DNA of 64,000 nt from assembly GCF_000315625.1 (NCBI RefSeq), contig NW_005434618.1, positions 83,038 to 147,037 on the forward strand. Reading direction: 5' to 3'. Source of the DNA: Guillardia theta CCMP2712 (taxonomy: Eukaryota > Cryptophyceae > Pyrenomonadales > Geminigeraceae). Below the pieces are notes generated by a model. The model did no database searches. It was not told the DNA's origin and worked only from the letters and a program-made list of their open reading frames with translations. Both the position numbers and the translations under genes were made by a program. Below are positions 53,174 to 64,000 of this stretch, piece by piece; position 1 is the first letter of the stretch; every line of letters begins with the position of its first letter.

Positions 53174-54766
53174 TTGATGCGGGAGAGCAGAGAGCATGCC
53201 GGCAGCAAAGTAGGCGTGCGGAGCTCTAGCTTGTTCACCAAATGCCATAAACAACTACAGCTCGATACTACACCCCAACATGCTCGGCATGACGTCGAAG
53301 TCAGCTTGAAAGCTGCAATTGCCGCGGCAAGGCATCATGCTGAGCTGTCGGCTTCAGAGGGGAGGTTGGCAGAAGCTCTGCGAAGGAGAGAAGATGTGGT
53401 GAGCTCATGGACTGTTTTCCTCAGACCGCCAGGTAAGACAAGAGCAGGTGAAGTTCTCCAAGAACGCTTACGGCGACAACAACATTCCCTTGTGCGAGGC
53501 TCTTCACGAGCTGGCGTTGGCTCAGTACGACGTTGGGGACTACGAGGTCGGGGAGGAGGAGCAGAGGCGCGGGATGACGCCGAGTGCAGAGATCACTGTC
53601 AACAATCACGCAGGCGCTACAGATGTATCGATCGTGCAAGGAGAAACGCCCTTTTCTGGCAGGGAGACTTTTACATTCAGCGGCGAAGGTGACGTGTTCC
53701 TCCAGCTCTGCAACATCCTGCTGGGACTCGGAAACTGCCATGGAGCCCTGCGGAATTTTGTCTCGGCACACAAGTCATACGACTTAGCAAGAAAGGTGAA
53801 TTCATCAGACTTGCAGCTAGATGTGACGATGACTGAGCCGCATCGGAAGATGTTAGATGAGCAGGTCGGGAAAGAGTGCGAGGCAGTTCCATCATTGCTG
53901 GTGAATAAGGCGAGTCTCCTGCGGGTGTATGTGAACTCCGTTAATATTTGGTCATGGCAGGCGCTCTTGTATGTTCGACAAGGTTGGAAGGCATCTTTTG
54001 TCTTCTTTCTCCCTAATACATCTGATTGGAGAAGACATGCATGATGAAGCTGAGAAGTGTTTGCGGCTCGCACAGAAGTAAGAGTCTTGAACAACGCTGC
54101 ATCTTTTTGAATCGCTGACCGCTTCATCCCAGGTGTCGATATAACCTGTTGGGAAACTGTCGGGGAAGCTCAGTGGCATCGGACATCGAACACAACTTGG
54201 CTTGCTGTCTGCACCACAAGTTGAACTCTCTGAGTCTTTGCTTCAAGCTTGATGGTATGGTTGCAGGGGGGAGGACGAAGAAGCGATCAAAACGATGCAG
54301 TGTGCACTAAAGATCCGACGAATGGACCTTGGGAACAAGTCGTGACCTGCCCACATGTCCCATTGGTCTGATCTGCCCCGCAGGCATCTGCTTACTGCGT
54401 CTACTGCCCATGACTTGGCATGCCTGTACACTTCCTCTTCGTCGGGCAGTCACAGGGAAAAACGGCTAGCAGGAGCGGGGCCCTGATTGCAATTGTGGAG
54501 GAGGGGGCGACTGACTCTTGTCACAGAAGCATTGAAACTCTTCAAGGAAGCTGCTGCGATCCGAACATCAATCCTGGGCAGCGATCACCCTCTCTCCAAG
54601 GTTCGTGGGCTACTCTCTATGCTCCGCTCTCATGATTCAAGTTGACTCACTCCAACAGGCTGCGGACTCCTCCTTCAAGGTAGCCAACAAGGAGCTACTA
54701 CGATGTGGCGGGGGCGGCAGCAGAGCAGGAGGAGGAGAGAGACTCTCAGGAGGAAAGCTTCAATAA
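53174..54766 (+). CDS. kinesin-light-chain-like TPR protein
   Basis: A series of small exons encodes TPR-like helices: KAAIAAARHHAELSASEGR with LAEALRRREDV (about 53300-53399), VKFSKNAYGDNNIPLCEA with LHELALAQYDVGDYEVGEEE (53450-53568), ALQMYRSCKEKRP (near 53610-53650), EDMHDEAEKCLRLAQK (about 54032-54079), ASDIEHNLACCLHHKL (54175-54222), EDEEAIKTMQCALKIRRMD (54272-54328), EALKLFKEAAAIRTSILG with SDHPLSK (54522-54600), and a final exon AADSSFKVANKELL with a Gly/Ser tail to TAA at 54766. The A.....A..I...+.G..HP spacing is that of kinesin-light-chain-type TPRs. It acts as a protein-binding scaffold. The start at 53174 follows an acceptor-like CCCTCAG, so an upstream first exon is possible. Exon edges in 53650-54000 are uncertain. 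Confidence 0.7.
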
Positions 54767-54849
54767 CCGTGATTCAAACCAACATGATCCTCAGCTAACT
54801 GAGTCACTGTGGAGTACTTGAAGGCGATCCATGAAATGAAAGTTCTCGG

Positions 54850-55060
54850 AGAAATGTCACGGTGGGTCTCAGCAGGACTCAGTCCAAATGGCCGCGCGCG
54901 TCCGATGGTCCCCAGGAGTCCCCGGCGTCACTGCCGCACCGTTAACACATTAGAGTGAACGACTGAGTGCTCTAAGACGGCACTGGGCCGTCCCGGAGTC
55001 CGAGTCACTGGTGACTCGTGACCCTCCTCCCCACATGTACCTTCGGGTACAAGTCTCGAC
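54850..55060. other. GC-rich intergenic island with TGACT motifs
   Basis: Contains GACTGAGTGC and GAGTCACTGGTGACTCGTGACC with GC-rich flanks, of the same style as the other islands in this window. No gene is seen. Confidence 0.45.
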
Positions 55061-56600
55061 CTCGACCCGACTGACCATGCTAGCTCTCTTTACCTTTTGT
55101 TTCACCCAAAACTTAGGATGAAAATTCAATTTTGATAGGAGTATGATTGAATATATTTCGAAAAATATGGGGAACGCCACGTTTTGATGATGATGAGCCC
55201 CCTAGAGCTTTCTCCCAAGCACTCATATAGCCATGGGTCCTACGGGCATACAGTAGAACGGTGCTAGGAATGATATGAACGCGAGAATCCCCCCATATAG
55301 TAGGGGAGGGAGCAGGTAAAGGCTTGATGCTAGAACCTCACTAGGACTTCAGCTATGACCTCAGACCAAAACTGGTCCTAGGCAGGTATACCTTCTAGTG
55401 AGTATTTATCGCTTATACAACTATTACCTAGGTCCTAGAAAGAGCAGTAGGGGGCCTCCTGAATATTGGGGAAGGATAGCGTTTGGGGGAGGGGTTATGA
55501 AATGCACAACAGAGGTGGGTATGAAAGATACCGGTGCTTGGATCTATATTTCTGTGGTGAAAACCCGGGTACTTTGGACCAAAGAGCCGTTGGGAAAGGT
55601 GGGGTAGGGAACGGTGGGTAGGGTAGTAACGTGACCGGGATGAATTTAAAAACAAATATAAAATCAAATATTTTTTAAATCCATTTCCTGATAGACAAAT
55701 AAAACAATTATTAATATTGATATACAGATAGTTCAATTAAAGGGTTTTATATCGAAATCATGTTTGAAAAAACTTGTTCTTGAATTTCTTAAAATGCCAA
55801 TCGTTTTGAAGAAAAGTCTATATATATATAGATATGTAAATATGTCATAAATACTTATTAAACAATATAGCTTACTTTATATATTTATAATATTGTACCA
55901 GAATTTTTGACCAGCTAGGCGAAGGTCAAATTCGGGGGAATGTTCACTGTACCTACCCACCACCCCAAAATTCACATAGAACCCACCCCCACAGATATGA
56001 ACAGCTATGGAGCGATGTTCCCTCTACCCATTACATCTCTCGTATTTTATAATACTCATTAGAAATAAAGAACAGACCCCTCACTACTAGTCACTCACAG
56101 GAAGGTAAAATTATTACCCCCACCCTCTTGCTCTGCCAACCCCTAGCCCCCTAACCTCTGATACTCCTCCTCCCCCAGTCTCCGCCCATCCCCCCACACT
56201 ACTCTCCCTTTCGTTCCCCCATCTTCATCCTCCCTCCTCGTCTACAGAGAACGACTTTTCCTTCTCGTCTTCCCTTGCCCGGCCTGTTCTCTCCTTCTTC
56301 GCCCATCTCATCTCTTGATATTGCACGATCCTCCAACTTACTTCCCTTTTACATCTTCCCTGTTGCCTGCATGCCTTCGCAAATCCGAGCACCGTAGTGG
56401 CACCACTGCTCTTTACATCCTGCTTCCCCTTGACTCCTTGGTTTCTTCCTTTGTTGTTTTTTCCTTCAAGTGGAGCATTAGGTCGGCCCATCATCATGCA
56501 TTGCTTTCTTAGGATCCTTTACACATGCTCACCCTCCTCCTCAGATGCTTTCTTTTGACATTTGTGACGTGATGTATGTGTGGTAGGCTGACCTGACCGC
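55060..56600. other. intergenic, AT-rich and strand-asymmetric
   Basis: G-rich top strand at 55260-55640 (GGGTAGGG words), an AT-rich middle (55640-55920), then a C-rich top strand at 55930-56220. No supportable gene is found. Upstream exons of the zinc-finger gene may lie in the last 300 bp. Confidence 0.5.
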
Positions 56601-56726
56601 GCAGGTTTTTGAAGGCTCAATACCGATTCAGATTCAGCACTATCAGCTTTATTTCAGCTGCAATCACCCAACGTTGTATGAGATTGGTTGCGACGAATAG
56701 ATGACATCCACTAACGGAAAAACAAG

Positions 56727-57324
56727 AACTGCCACTTCTGCGAGCACGCTCCCAAGCGCTGCATCAGCCTCTCCTGCACTTCCTGTGATCAAGTGTTCTG
56801 CGAGAAATGCTGCGTCAGGCACTTGAAGGACAAACCGGTATGATGGCGACCCTTTCTCCTGGCTTTATGTTAACCACCTGGTACAGCAAGCTGAGGCCGG
56901 AAGCCCTTGGTCGTGTGCGATCTGCCGCGTGCAATGCTGCTGCGTGAAGAAGGTCTGTCAGAAGCAGCACCTCCACTGCAAGAGGTATCGACGACGAGTA
57001 AAGCACGAGCAGCAGAAGTCGATCAAGGCCCAGGCGTCGTCCACTGAGAGCAAGGGATCCTCTATCGACTCCATCATCCACAGGGAGGAGCCGACCGTTC
57101 AGCCCAGCCTCGTTCCTCACCCCGAAGCCTTCATCGGAGCCTCTGCCTTCACTCCCATTCACTCTGGCTCTTGGATCATCGCTGGAGCAGAACCGATCCA
57201 GACAGACATCGGGATGCTTGCTGGCCTGACCCACCTCAACATGCTGAGCGAGCACCTGATGCTCAACGCCGAAAGCCTCGGGCTCAAGACCCTCGCGGGC
57301 CCTACGATCAATGTCAACGTTTGA
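56727..57324 (+). CDS. CDCA7-like (zf-4CXXC_R1 type) zinc-finger protein, 5' end unresolved
   Basis: Two clear exons. The first starts after an acceptor (AACAAG) at 56727 and encodes NCHFCEHAPKRCISLSCTSC, DQVFCEKCCVRHL, ending at GTATGA (about 56840). The second, from about 56884, encodes AGSPWSCAICRVQCCCVKKV, CQKQHLHCKRYRRRVK, then a Ser/Lys linker and the non-Cys C-terminus LTHLNMLSEHLMLNAESLG, with stop at 57324. The order CxxC...CxxC...CxxC, then W.C..C...C.C, matches the zf-4CXXC_R1/CDCA7 family, which in other eukaryotes binds DNA and links to HELLS remodelling and DNA methylation. Here the second half is degenerate (CCC). One or more 5' exons are missing from my model. A candidate near 56605-56680 (FEGSIPIQIQHYQLYF) is uncertain. 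Confidence 0.6.
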
Positions 57325-57814
57325 TGGCAGAGTCGCTCCTCGAGCATCTGAAGTTCCAGGATCAAGATGCTCACCACGTCAGGAGTACAATTTTTTGATC
57401 CGTTTTTGAGTTTTCCAGTTTTCCCTCTTTTCCTATTTTGTTTGGTTTCACCCAGCAAGTTTTTTCGTTTTTTTCTTCACATCCTTGTTTTGGGTGGATT
57501 TTAACCATCGTGATGCGATGAAGTCTTCACTGCACTTTGCTCTGTCTCACATGTTCATGTATGATTTCTCAGAGATATCAAGTTGTGGTCAAGTCATTTT
57601 CTTTTTCATCCAGGTGTTGATACCAGACATTTTGTTTCTTGAATGAATGAATAAAGCTAAAATGCAAACGATGGTAAACAAGCAGCTCAACCTCACTTGC
57701 TGCTAAAGATCGGAACAGAACGCATGCCCGAGCAAAGCACGACCTGTGCCCTCTCTGCAATGTCCGGTTGCTCAAGCTCTTGTCTGCGCGAGCATAACGA
57801 TCAGGGAGGTAGAT

Positions 57815-58079
57815 ATGACGGAGGAGCAGGCACCTGAACAGACAGGACTGAAAGCAGAAGTATGTCTGTACCCCCTCCTCCTCCTCTTTACCTTCATCCC
57901 GTTGGGCCTGCCATGTCGTCACATGACACCGGAAAGAGCGACGAGGCAACCGAGAGAGTCGACGGGCCCCTCGCGCTCCTCAGAGGGGATGACTGCGTGC
58001 TGGACTGCATGCTGGACGAGGAATGCCGACGAAGCCGCACAGAGTCGGAGTTGCGGCGGACACGAGGAGTGGTGAGCAG
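57815..58079 (+). CDS. possible small gene or exons
   Basis: MTEEQAPEQTGLKAE (57815-57859) ends at a GTATGT donor. A second stretch encodes SDEATERVDGPLALLRGDDC and VLDCMLDEECRRSRTESELR, ending at GTGAGC near 58070. An upstream stretch near 57707-57775 reads RTHARAKHDLCPLCNVRLLK and might be an earlier exon with a CxxC pair. I could not build a complete frame with start and stop. No family is recognised. Confidence 0.3.
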
Positions 58080-58811
58080 AGTTTCACGATGATTCCTATG
58101 GCAGGAGCGAACCAATCAAACACAGAGGGGGAGGGTTAGAGTAAAGGAGGTAGTGAAGAATAGGAGCGAAAGAGGAGGAGGGGTTGAGGGATAAGAGCGA
58201 GAGGAAAGAGGAAGACGAGGTGATGACGAAGGGGAAGAAGGAGAGACGGAAAGAGACCGTACGTGATATCGGGCATGAAGAAGAGGAGAAGACCAGGAAG
58301 GCCCTGAAGGCCCGAGGAGGGTCGACCGTCCGTTGTCGCTTCTCCCTTGTCAAAGGACGGCAAGTCCCGGTGCTTAGGAGAGGCTGAACAATCAGGAGAG
58401 TCAAACAGCAGCAGCAGGGAGTCAGCGAGCAGGAGAGGGAAAACCACATACACAGCCACTTGGAGCAGGGCGAGGAGAGAAGGATAAGGAAGCAATGCAG
58501 GATGGGCAAGGATGTAAAGGAAGGAGAGGAGGAGGGGACGAGGAAGGGAGGGAGAGTTGAAGGGAGGGAGGGAGGCGGGGGGAACTTGGGAGGGAGAGTT
58601 GAAGGGAGGGAGTTAGGCGGGGGGAACTTGGACCTGTGAGGAGAGATGAAATTCGAGAGGGTTGTTTCCATGCTGAGTTTGGATGAGGAGGATGAGGAGG
58701 ATTATTCGTTCCTTCGCCCTTCGATGATACTTGGGAAATGCCAAGCAAGCTAGAGTCCACGTTGATGTAATCAAAGGACAACCCCAGCGACATCCTGCCG
58801 ATGAAATCAGG

Positions 58812-58945
58812 GAGGAGAGGAGAGGAGAGGAGAGGAGAGGAGAGGAGAGGAGAGGAGAGGAGAGGAGAGGAGAGGAGAGGAGAGGAGAGGAGAGGAGAGG
58901 AGAGGAAAGGAGAGGAGAGGAGAGGAAAGGAGAGGAGAGGAGTGT
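58812..58945. repeat. GGAGA pentamer array
   Basis: About 130 bp of (GAGAG)n pentamer repeats with two GGAAA variants near the right end. Confidence 0.95.
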
Positions 58946-59124
58946 GGTAAGAAGGGAAGTAGAGAAGAGGCCAGGCTGGACAGAAAGCAGGAAAAGTGAA
59001 AGAAGGTTTTGGAGCAGGGGCGCCGCACCCTTCAGTAGGTGGCTCGTTAGTCCTATTGATGCTTTCTCTTCCCATCCTGCATGCGGCCAGTGATGAGCTG
59101 GAAGAGATGAGAGAAGGGGATTGA

Positions 59125-59316
59125 TCACGGAGGTGTGAAGACACGAAGTGGAAGGGAGAACACGTCTTTGGGGGTCTCAATGATCTGCAAGGTGCAGGTA
59201 TTGTTAGACAGGTTTGATTTTTTCGTTCACTTGCCATCATCATCATCATCATCATCATCATCATTATCATCATTATCATCATCATCATCGTCGTCGTCGT
59301 CATCGTCATCGTCATC

Positions 59317-59362
<46 letters not shown>

Positions 59363-61980
59363 CAACCACCACCATCCGTCACCTGTCTGCTCCTCGTCCG
59401 GAGAGAAAGAGAATCTGCTGAGCTCTCACTTTCCCTCGCATCCTCCTCTCCTTCTCTCACCGTTGCGGTTGCTCTGCTCGCCCTCCAACGATGAAGCCAG
59501 CCCCTCGCCTCCTCCGAAGGTCGGCAGGCTGTTCATCTTGACTTCCACCACCTTCTTCGGACGAGAGCTCCAGCTCTTGTCCGACGGAGCAGAGGATGAC
59601 GTGGCAGCTGCCTTCCTTGCCGCAGCAGCGACATTCACTCGGCTCCTGGGCGAGGAGGAGGGATAGTATGAGACGATTCTGCTTCCTTCTCGCTTCCTGT
59701 GCGAGTTCGCCTCCTCCTCCTGCAAGATCTCCTTCACCACCTTGGTCATGCCCGGGCTGGTCATGTCCTCCAGGTACTCGTCACGACGCATCCGACTGTC
59801 CTCTCCGTCCAGTGCTCTCATCGACTGCAGCGAGGCTAGCAGCTCCTCCGCCCCTGATCGCTGCGACAGCCTGCTGAGGTGCGTCGCCTCCACCTGGACT
59901 TTGTCGATGGGCGAGGAGGAGGACCCGAGTAAGTCCCCCTGCTTGACGTAGGCGAGGTTTCGGATGCTCCCCATGCCCGGCCAGGGGTAGAAGGAGATGC
60001 AGCTTCTCAGGCCCGTGTCGATTACTTGGCTCGCTCCCCTCACGCTGTTATAAGTGGCGCTCTGTAGACTCGCCCTCTCCTGCTCCTGCTCGATGTGCTG
60101 TGAGATCGTCTTCACCCCTGGAAGATCCAGTCTGCTTGCTGAGTCAGAGGAGACAGGAAGACGCGAAAAGAGTGGATGGAGGGTAGGAAGAAAGTATCGT
60201 GATCTTGATAACGTGAGAGGGAGGAGAGAAAGTCGATAAGGAGGAAGCCATGGAGCGGGGAGAGGATGGGAGAGGAAGGAAAGAGACGGAGTGACGGCAG
60301 AGAGGAAGGGAAGAGAGGGAGAGGCAAATGAAAGAAGGAGAAACATCAGGCTCAGGGAAGGAAGGGGGTTGGGGACACGGTAGGTTGGAGAGTTCGACAC
60401 CTGGTCCCATCTCGACGAACAGGGTTTGCGTTGGCGAAGATCATGAGGATGTACTTGGAGAGGTTGTCGGTAGAGCAGCGGACGGCGACGAGGGCGAGGA
60501 AAGAGCTTGCAGAGATTCCTAGCGTAAGAAGAGAGGATCTGAAGGAAGTTCTGTTCCCGGGAGTCAGACCCACACCATGCAAGAGGACTTCAAGGAGGAG
60601 CCAAGCAGGAAGGAGCTGCGAGGAAAGGAGCCACGGGATCTCTTTCAGTTGGATCCCAGCCTGTATGAACTGCTGGCGGAGAATGACAAGCCAGGGGCAG
60701 TCGAAACAATTCATGGTCTGTCCTGCCGCTCTCACTCCTCCTTTCTCCTTGTTTTCCTCGTCCTCCACATCCTCCCGCTCTTCCTCAAACTGGCTGAGAG
60801 ATCCTGCAACTCCTGCATCGCCTTTGCCCTGCTCCAACTTGACTGAGAGCAGCCACTTGCCGACGGTGAAGTGTAACAGCACGGAGGAGGAGGAAAGAGA
60901 GTCCTGCCTTGCTGACTGCTGAGCTTCCAGCAATCTGATTCTCCTTCCGCCCAGCATGCAGATCTTGAAAACCTTGTCTCCGCTCTCTGGGTACCACCCG
61001 ACACAAGAACCGTCCTCGGAGACGGTGACGAGGAGCTGTCTGCCCTGAAGAAGGAGGAAGGAGCAACTTGTACAGGGCCCGAAGTGATGGAGGTCAGTGG
61101 ATAGGAGAGCAGAGCCCCCGGTAGTCTCCACAGCCTCCTGGACCTCAGCAAGAAACATGGCGTGTCCCATGCACAACAGCCTCTCCGCCTCCTCCTCCTC
61201 GTAGAGGACGGGGACGAGGTTCCAGACCTTGCAGGAGGAATCTCTGCTAGCTGTTGCTGCAAGCATCCCATCCTCAGAGAAGTCGATATGCACAACAGCG
61301 TCTGTGTGCCCCCTCCACGTCCCTCCCTCCCCCGCCCGTTCCTTGAGGGGCGACGGCAACGGGAAGTTCCGAGGCTGCAGGACGATCTTGCTGAGCAGCG
61401 TGTGCCTCATGTAGTCCCAGATCCACACGCCTCCGTCTGCACAGACGCACCCCAACAAGCGCTTTCTCTTCACTGCATGCAGGCAGCACCGCATGCTTGT
61501 CACCCGCGCCTCGTGCACCATAGCTGTGGACACGACAAACCTGTCCTTCCCCTGCAGGTCCCAGCATCGAACTCTCTTGTCTGCAGTGGAAACCAGGAGG
61601 ACATTGTCCGAGACCCCGTACGCAACGCACAAGACAGTCTCCTTGGTCTCAATGACCTGATGCAGCATGAGGCGGCTCCCGCCAAACCGGCTGATCTTGT
61701 GAACGATGCAAAAATCTTCGATGTTGGAGCAGGTGACGAGGAACTGGCCGTCTTCCCGGATGGCAATGGAGGATATGCTGCGAAGGTGGTTGCTGTATCG
61801 CTGGTACCCCTCTGTACTCTCGTCCAGCCATTCTGCCGCCATGATCAACGTCTCCGCACGGATCTGATTTATGCCCTGCCTGTTAGCGATGATAAGCCTT
61901 GAGTTCTTGTGGTCGGGGCAGGAAGCGAGGATCGCATCGTCCAGCCTTGCGGCAGCGGAGATGGAAGTTCTCATGTTCAT
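59125..61980 (-). CDS. WD40-repeat protein
   Basis: ATG 61980 starts MNMRTSISAAARLDDAILAS. WD40 blades follow: SSIAIREDGQFLVTCSNIED, DNVLLVSTADKRVRCWDLQG, RLLGCVCADGGVWIWDYM, GHTDAVVHIDFSEDGMLAAT with ASRDSSCKVWNL, and LLVTVSEDGSCVGWYPESGD. The later part of the long exon (about 60800-60420) is more helical and hydrophobic (LLPAWLLLEVLLHG, SSFLALVAVRCSTDNLSKY). A GTGTCG intron leads to RLDLPGVKTISQHIEQEQER (near 60140) and a Ser/Arg-rich tail, ending with the exon IIETPKDVFSLPLRVFTPP at 59180-59125. All joins keep frame, so what looked like two genes is one. The propeller suggests a scaffold role. The specific complex is not identifiable. The second half may contain an extra intron. Confidence 0.75.
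59232..59365. repeat. compound CAT / CGT / CAC / CAA microsatellite
   Basis: Successive runs of ATC, GTC, ACC and AAC triplets within the last intron of the WD40 gene. Confidence 0.95.
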
Positions 61981-62199
61981 AGGCCCTCCCCACTAGCAGA
62001 CGCGTTGAAGTTTCGGAGGACTATGCTCGTACCCCTTACATGTCGATGCGCTATCTCCGTCCATGATCGAGCTTTCCACCTGGCATCGCATCTCGGGAGT
62101 CCATCTCCTCTCCGCTCCCCTGCATCATGCCAGCATCGACTCTGCCAGGCATTCCCTCCTCCATCTCAACGCTCGCAGGATCATGTCTCCATATTTTCA

Positions 62200-62510
62200 G
62201 TGTCCCGCATCGGACTCAGAAGAGTCCCGGGCCCTGCCCCGACCGGCCGCAGTGCCACGGTGCTTGACTTTGAATCCGGAGTCCGTAAGTTAAGTTACTT
62301 CAGGTAAACTCTCAGTGTTCGGCAATCAGTACGAGGACAACAAGGCGAGTAGAGGAGGCTTGACCCTGACAGGCGGTTCACAGGCTGCCGCGGTCCCGGC
62401 AGGTTGGTCAGAATCAGGCTGGTCTGGCACGCCGGGACACTGAGTCAATCAGCACTGCCAGCTGAATCATCAGATAACACGCAGATTGTAGTGGGCCACT
62501 GAATCTTGAA
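62200..62510. other. intergenic island with CCGG and TGAGTCA words
   Basis: GC-rich sequence with GACACTGAGTCAATC and CTCAGTGTTC words, between the divergent WD40 (start 61980) and the end of the ELL-like gene. It is weaker than the other islands. No gene is seen. Confidence 0.4.
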
Positions 62511-62580
62511 AGATTCGAAACAATGGTGCTAATTTATTCACATGAAGGAGGATCATTGCGACGCTACTTGGGCGCTCCGA

Positions 62581-64000
62581 CTATGCAGGAGCCTTGGTGC
62601 CATTGCCTGCAGAAAAATTTCGAATGGCCTCCTGGGCAGAAACACGAAAGTCAAGGCTGCACGCAGAAAGGGACTGATGAGAAGAACGAACCTTGATCGC
62701 TAGCAACTCATCATGCAGTAACAAGAACTTGGTGTGTGTTTCCATCAATGACACCTAGACAAAAAAATTAGAAAGAAAACATGACTGTGCCGGTGATGAT
62801 GAGATGATGAGATCTTCTTGAAATCCCAAAGTTTTGGAGCATCAACATCACCTTGAGGTTGTTAAACTTCTCAGTGATCTCTTTACGAAGCGCCTGTTTT
62901 GACTTGTCCTTCGACCTACGGATTGTCACAGAGGTGAAATCATGAGCAAACAAAAACCAACTTTGACAGGTCAGCGGCCAAAGTCTCGAATTGTCTTTGC
63001 CAGTCATTCAACTTGATGTTTGTTTCTTCATATTTTGCGTACTTGTCTTTGTATCTGTCAGGCAGGTGTGAGCAAACACCGACAGGCAATGGAAGCTTGC
63101 GAACCTGGATTTCAATTCCTTCACTTCATCCTCAGAGTTCGCAACAATCGTGGTGGGTGCAAGGATCGAGAGCCGTGCTCGTATCTGTTGGTGGGTTCAA
63201 CAGTCATTCCGACGAAGAGGCCCGTGATAGGGTTCAGTCATTGTCCCACCAATCGACGGTCGTTCTCGCTGTACTCCGACCACCTGCGAGGACGACTGTC
63301 AGCCGCACAACTCATTGGCTGCTGTGAGACGGACCCGTCCACGTCGAGTTTCTTCAGATACTCAAGTTTCAACCTGAAGACAACGATAAATGATCACGTC
63401 GTCATCTTCTCAGCAGCAAGAGCGTACCTCCATTTCTTCTCGCCAGACGGCACGCTGACATAGTTGGCAACCTCGCTGCAAATATCTTTGAAAGTGACTT
63501 TCCCTGCTATCTCCTCTTCCTTCTTCAAACATCGGCGCTGTCAATTGGCGTCAAAACCTCCCATGTTTGTCAATCAAACACGAAAGAACCTTCAGCTCCT
63601 CATGGTCAACATCAGCAATACCAAGAGCATGCATGACCCGTTTGTGGACTTCCTCCTTGTCAACATCGACCTATCCAATCACAAGCACAGTCAACAACAA
63701 CACTGTCAGGCAAGCAAGGAGGCTCACTTTTGCTACGATTGTAGGGCTCGCTCTGCTAGAGCCTGACTGCTCTGCCTTCCCCACATCATCTACAATCTTT
63801 CGCTTCTTTCCGGCACTGCTGCAAGGATCGTGCTTGATTGCAGCTCTGGTCAACACTAATGAGAACATGAAAGATGAAAATGAAAATTCTCACCCTTGTT
63901 TCTTGCGCTGTTGCTCCTCTGCATTCGCCCTTTTAAGTTCTTCCTTCTCTGATTCCTTCAGCCCGCGTTCTCTCTGCAAAACAAGCCTGTCCGAGATGCC
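62581..64000 (-). CDS. ELL-family RNA polymerase II elongation factor, 5' part beyond window
   Basis: Partial gene running in from the right edge. Exons, from the right: a charged helix (LVLQRERGLKESEKEELKRA, 64000-63894), SAGKKRKIVDDVGKAEQSG (about 63825-63733), VDVDKEEVHKRVMHALGIAD (about 63675-63590), IAGKVTFKDICSEVANYVS with GEKKWR (about 63540-63427), LKLEYLKKLDVDGSVSQQP (about 63373-63285), IRARLSILAPTTIVANSED (about 63180-63105), YKDKYAKYEETNIKLNDWQR (63055-62965), SKDKSKQALRKEITEKFNNL (62915-62853), VSLMETHTKFLLLHDELLAI (62758-62696) and a last exon ending GNGTKAPA at 62581. RVMHALGI...HEEL recalls the ELL winged-helix region. The C-terminal Y..Y.........F..L..........LHDELLAIK..I pattern is the occludin/ELL domain. 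ELL proteins stimulate elongation as part of super/little elongation complexes. The match is by eye. Confidence 0.65.

Noticed and set aside
58422-59375. Minus-strand 317-residue frame rich in SPLLSS repeats
   Set aside because: It is translation through the GGAGA pentamer array and a CAT microsatellite. Only the terminal WD40 exon near 59125-59180 in this area looks coding.

Overview
The window is nuclear DNA of a eukaryote. Most genes are split by short GT-AG introns, many of about 45 to 60 nt, and there are no bacterial-type operons. Intergenic DNA is rich in simple repeats. Two predicted products start with a signal peptide followed directly by a Phe-led transit-like stretch, which is typical of complex plastids. 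A cyanobacterial-type DUF2103 gene, RWP-RK and EsV-1-7 proteins also point to an alga. A cryptophyte such as Guillardia theta is my best guess, but this is inference. There are two N-filled assembly gaps, both inside GGA-rich arrays.

Left part (1-17.1 kb): a membrane-anchored class I cyclic nucleotide phosphodiesterase (minus strand), a C-terminally membrane-anchored protein (minus), a secreted protein with three 44-residue repeats (plus), a long coiled-coil protein (minus) whose stop codon lies 10 nt from that of its convergent neighbour, and a large coiled-coil/EF-hand protein (plus).

Middle (17.5-41.4 kb): a pepsin-like aspartic protease lacking the first catalytic Asp region, a DUF2103 protein, a plastid-targeted unknown, the GPI-transamidase subunit GAA1, a coiled-coil protein, a small membrane protein, a Crinkler/RHS-like P-loop NTPase plus nuclease with triplicated coiled-coil units, a secreted EAR/EPTP-repeat protein divergent from it, an EsV-1-7-type Cys/His repeat protein, an orphan ORF, a small helical protein, and a PTGES2-like glutaredoxin/GST protein.

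Right part (41.7-64 kb): an FtsJ-type methyltransferase, a plastid-targeted RRM protein, a small RWP-RK factor, a large polytopic membrane protein carrying two RelA/SpoT-like domains (two stretches almost identical at DNA level), a 441-bp MITE with a perfect 41-bp terminal inverted repeat, a kinesin-light-chain-like TPR protein, a CDCA7-like zinc-finger protein, a WD40 protein, and an ELL-family elongation factor running off the right edge.

The most unusual items are the Crinkler/RHS-like gene and the tandem RelA/SpoT-like membrane protein. Exon boundaries come from reading splice signals and reading frame by eye. Gene ends are firmer than gene starts.
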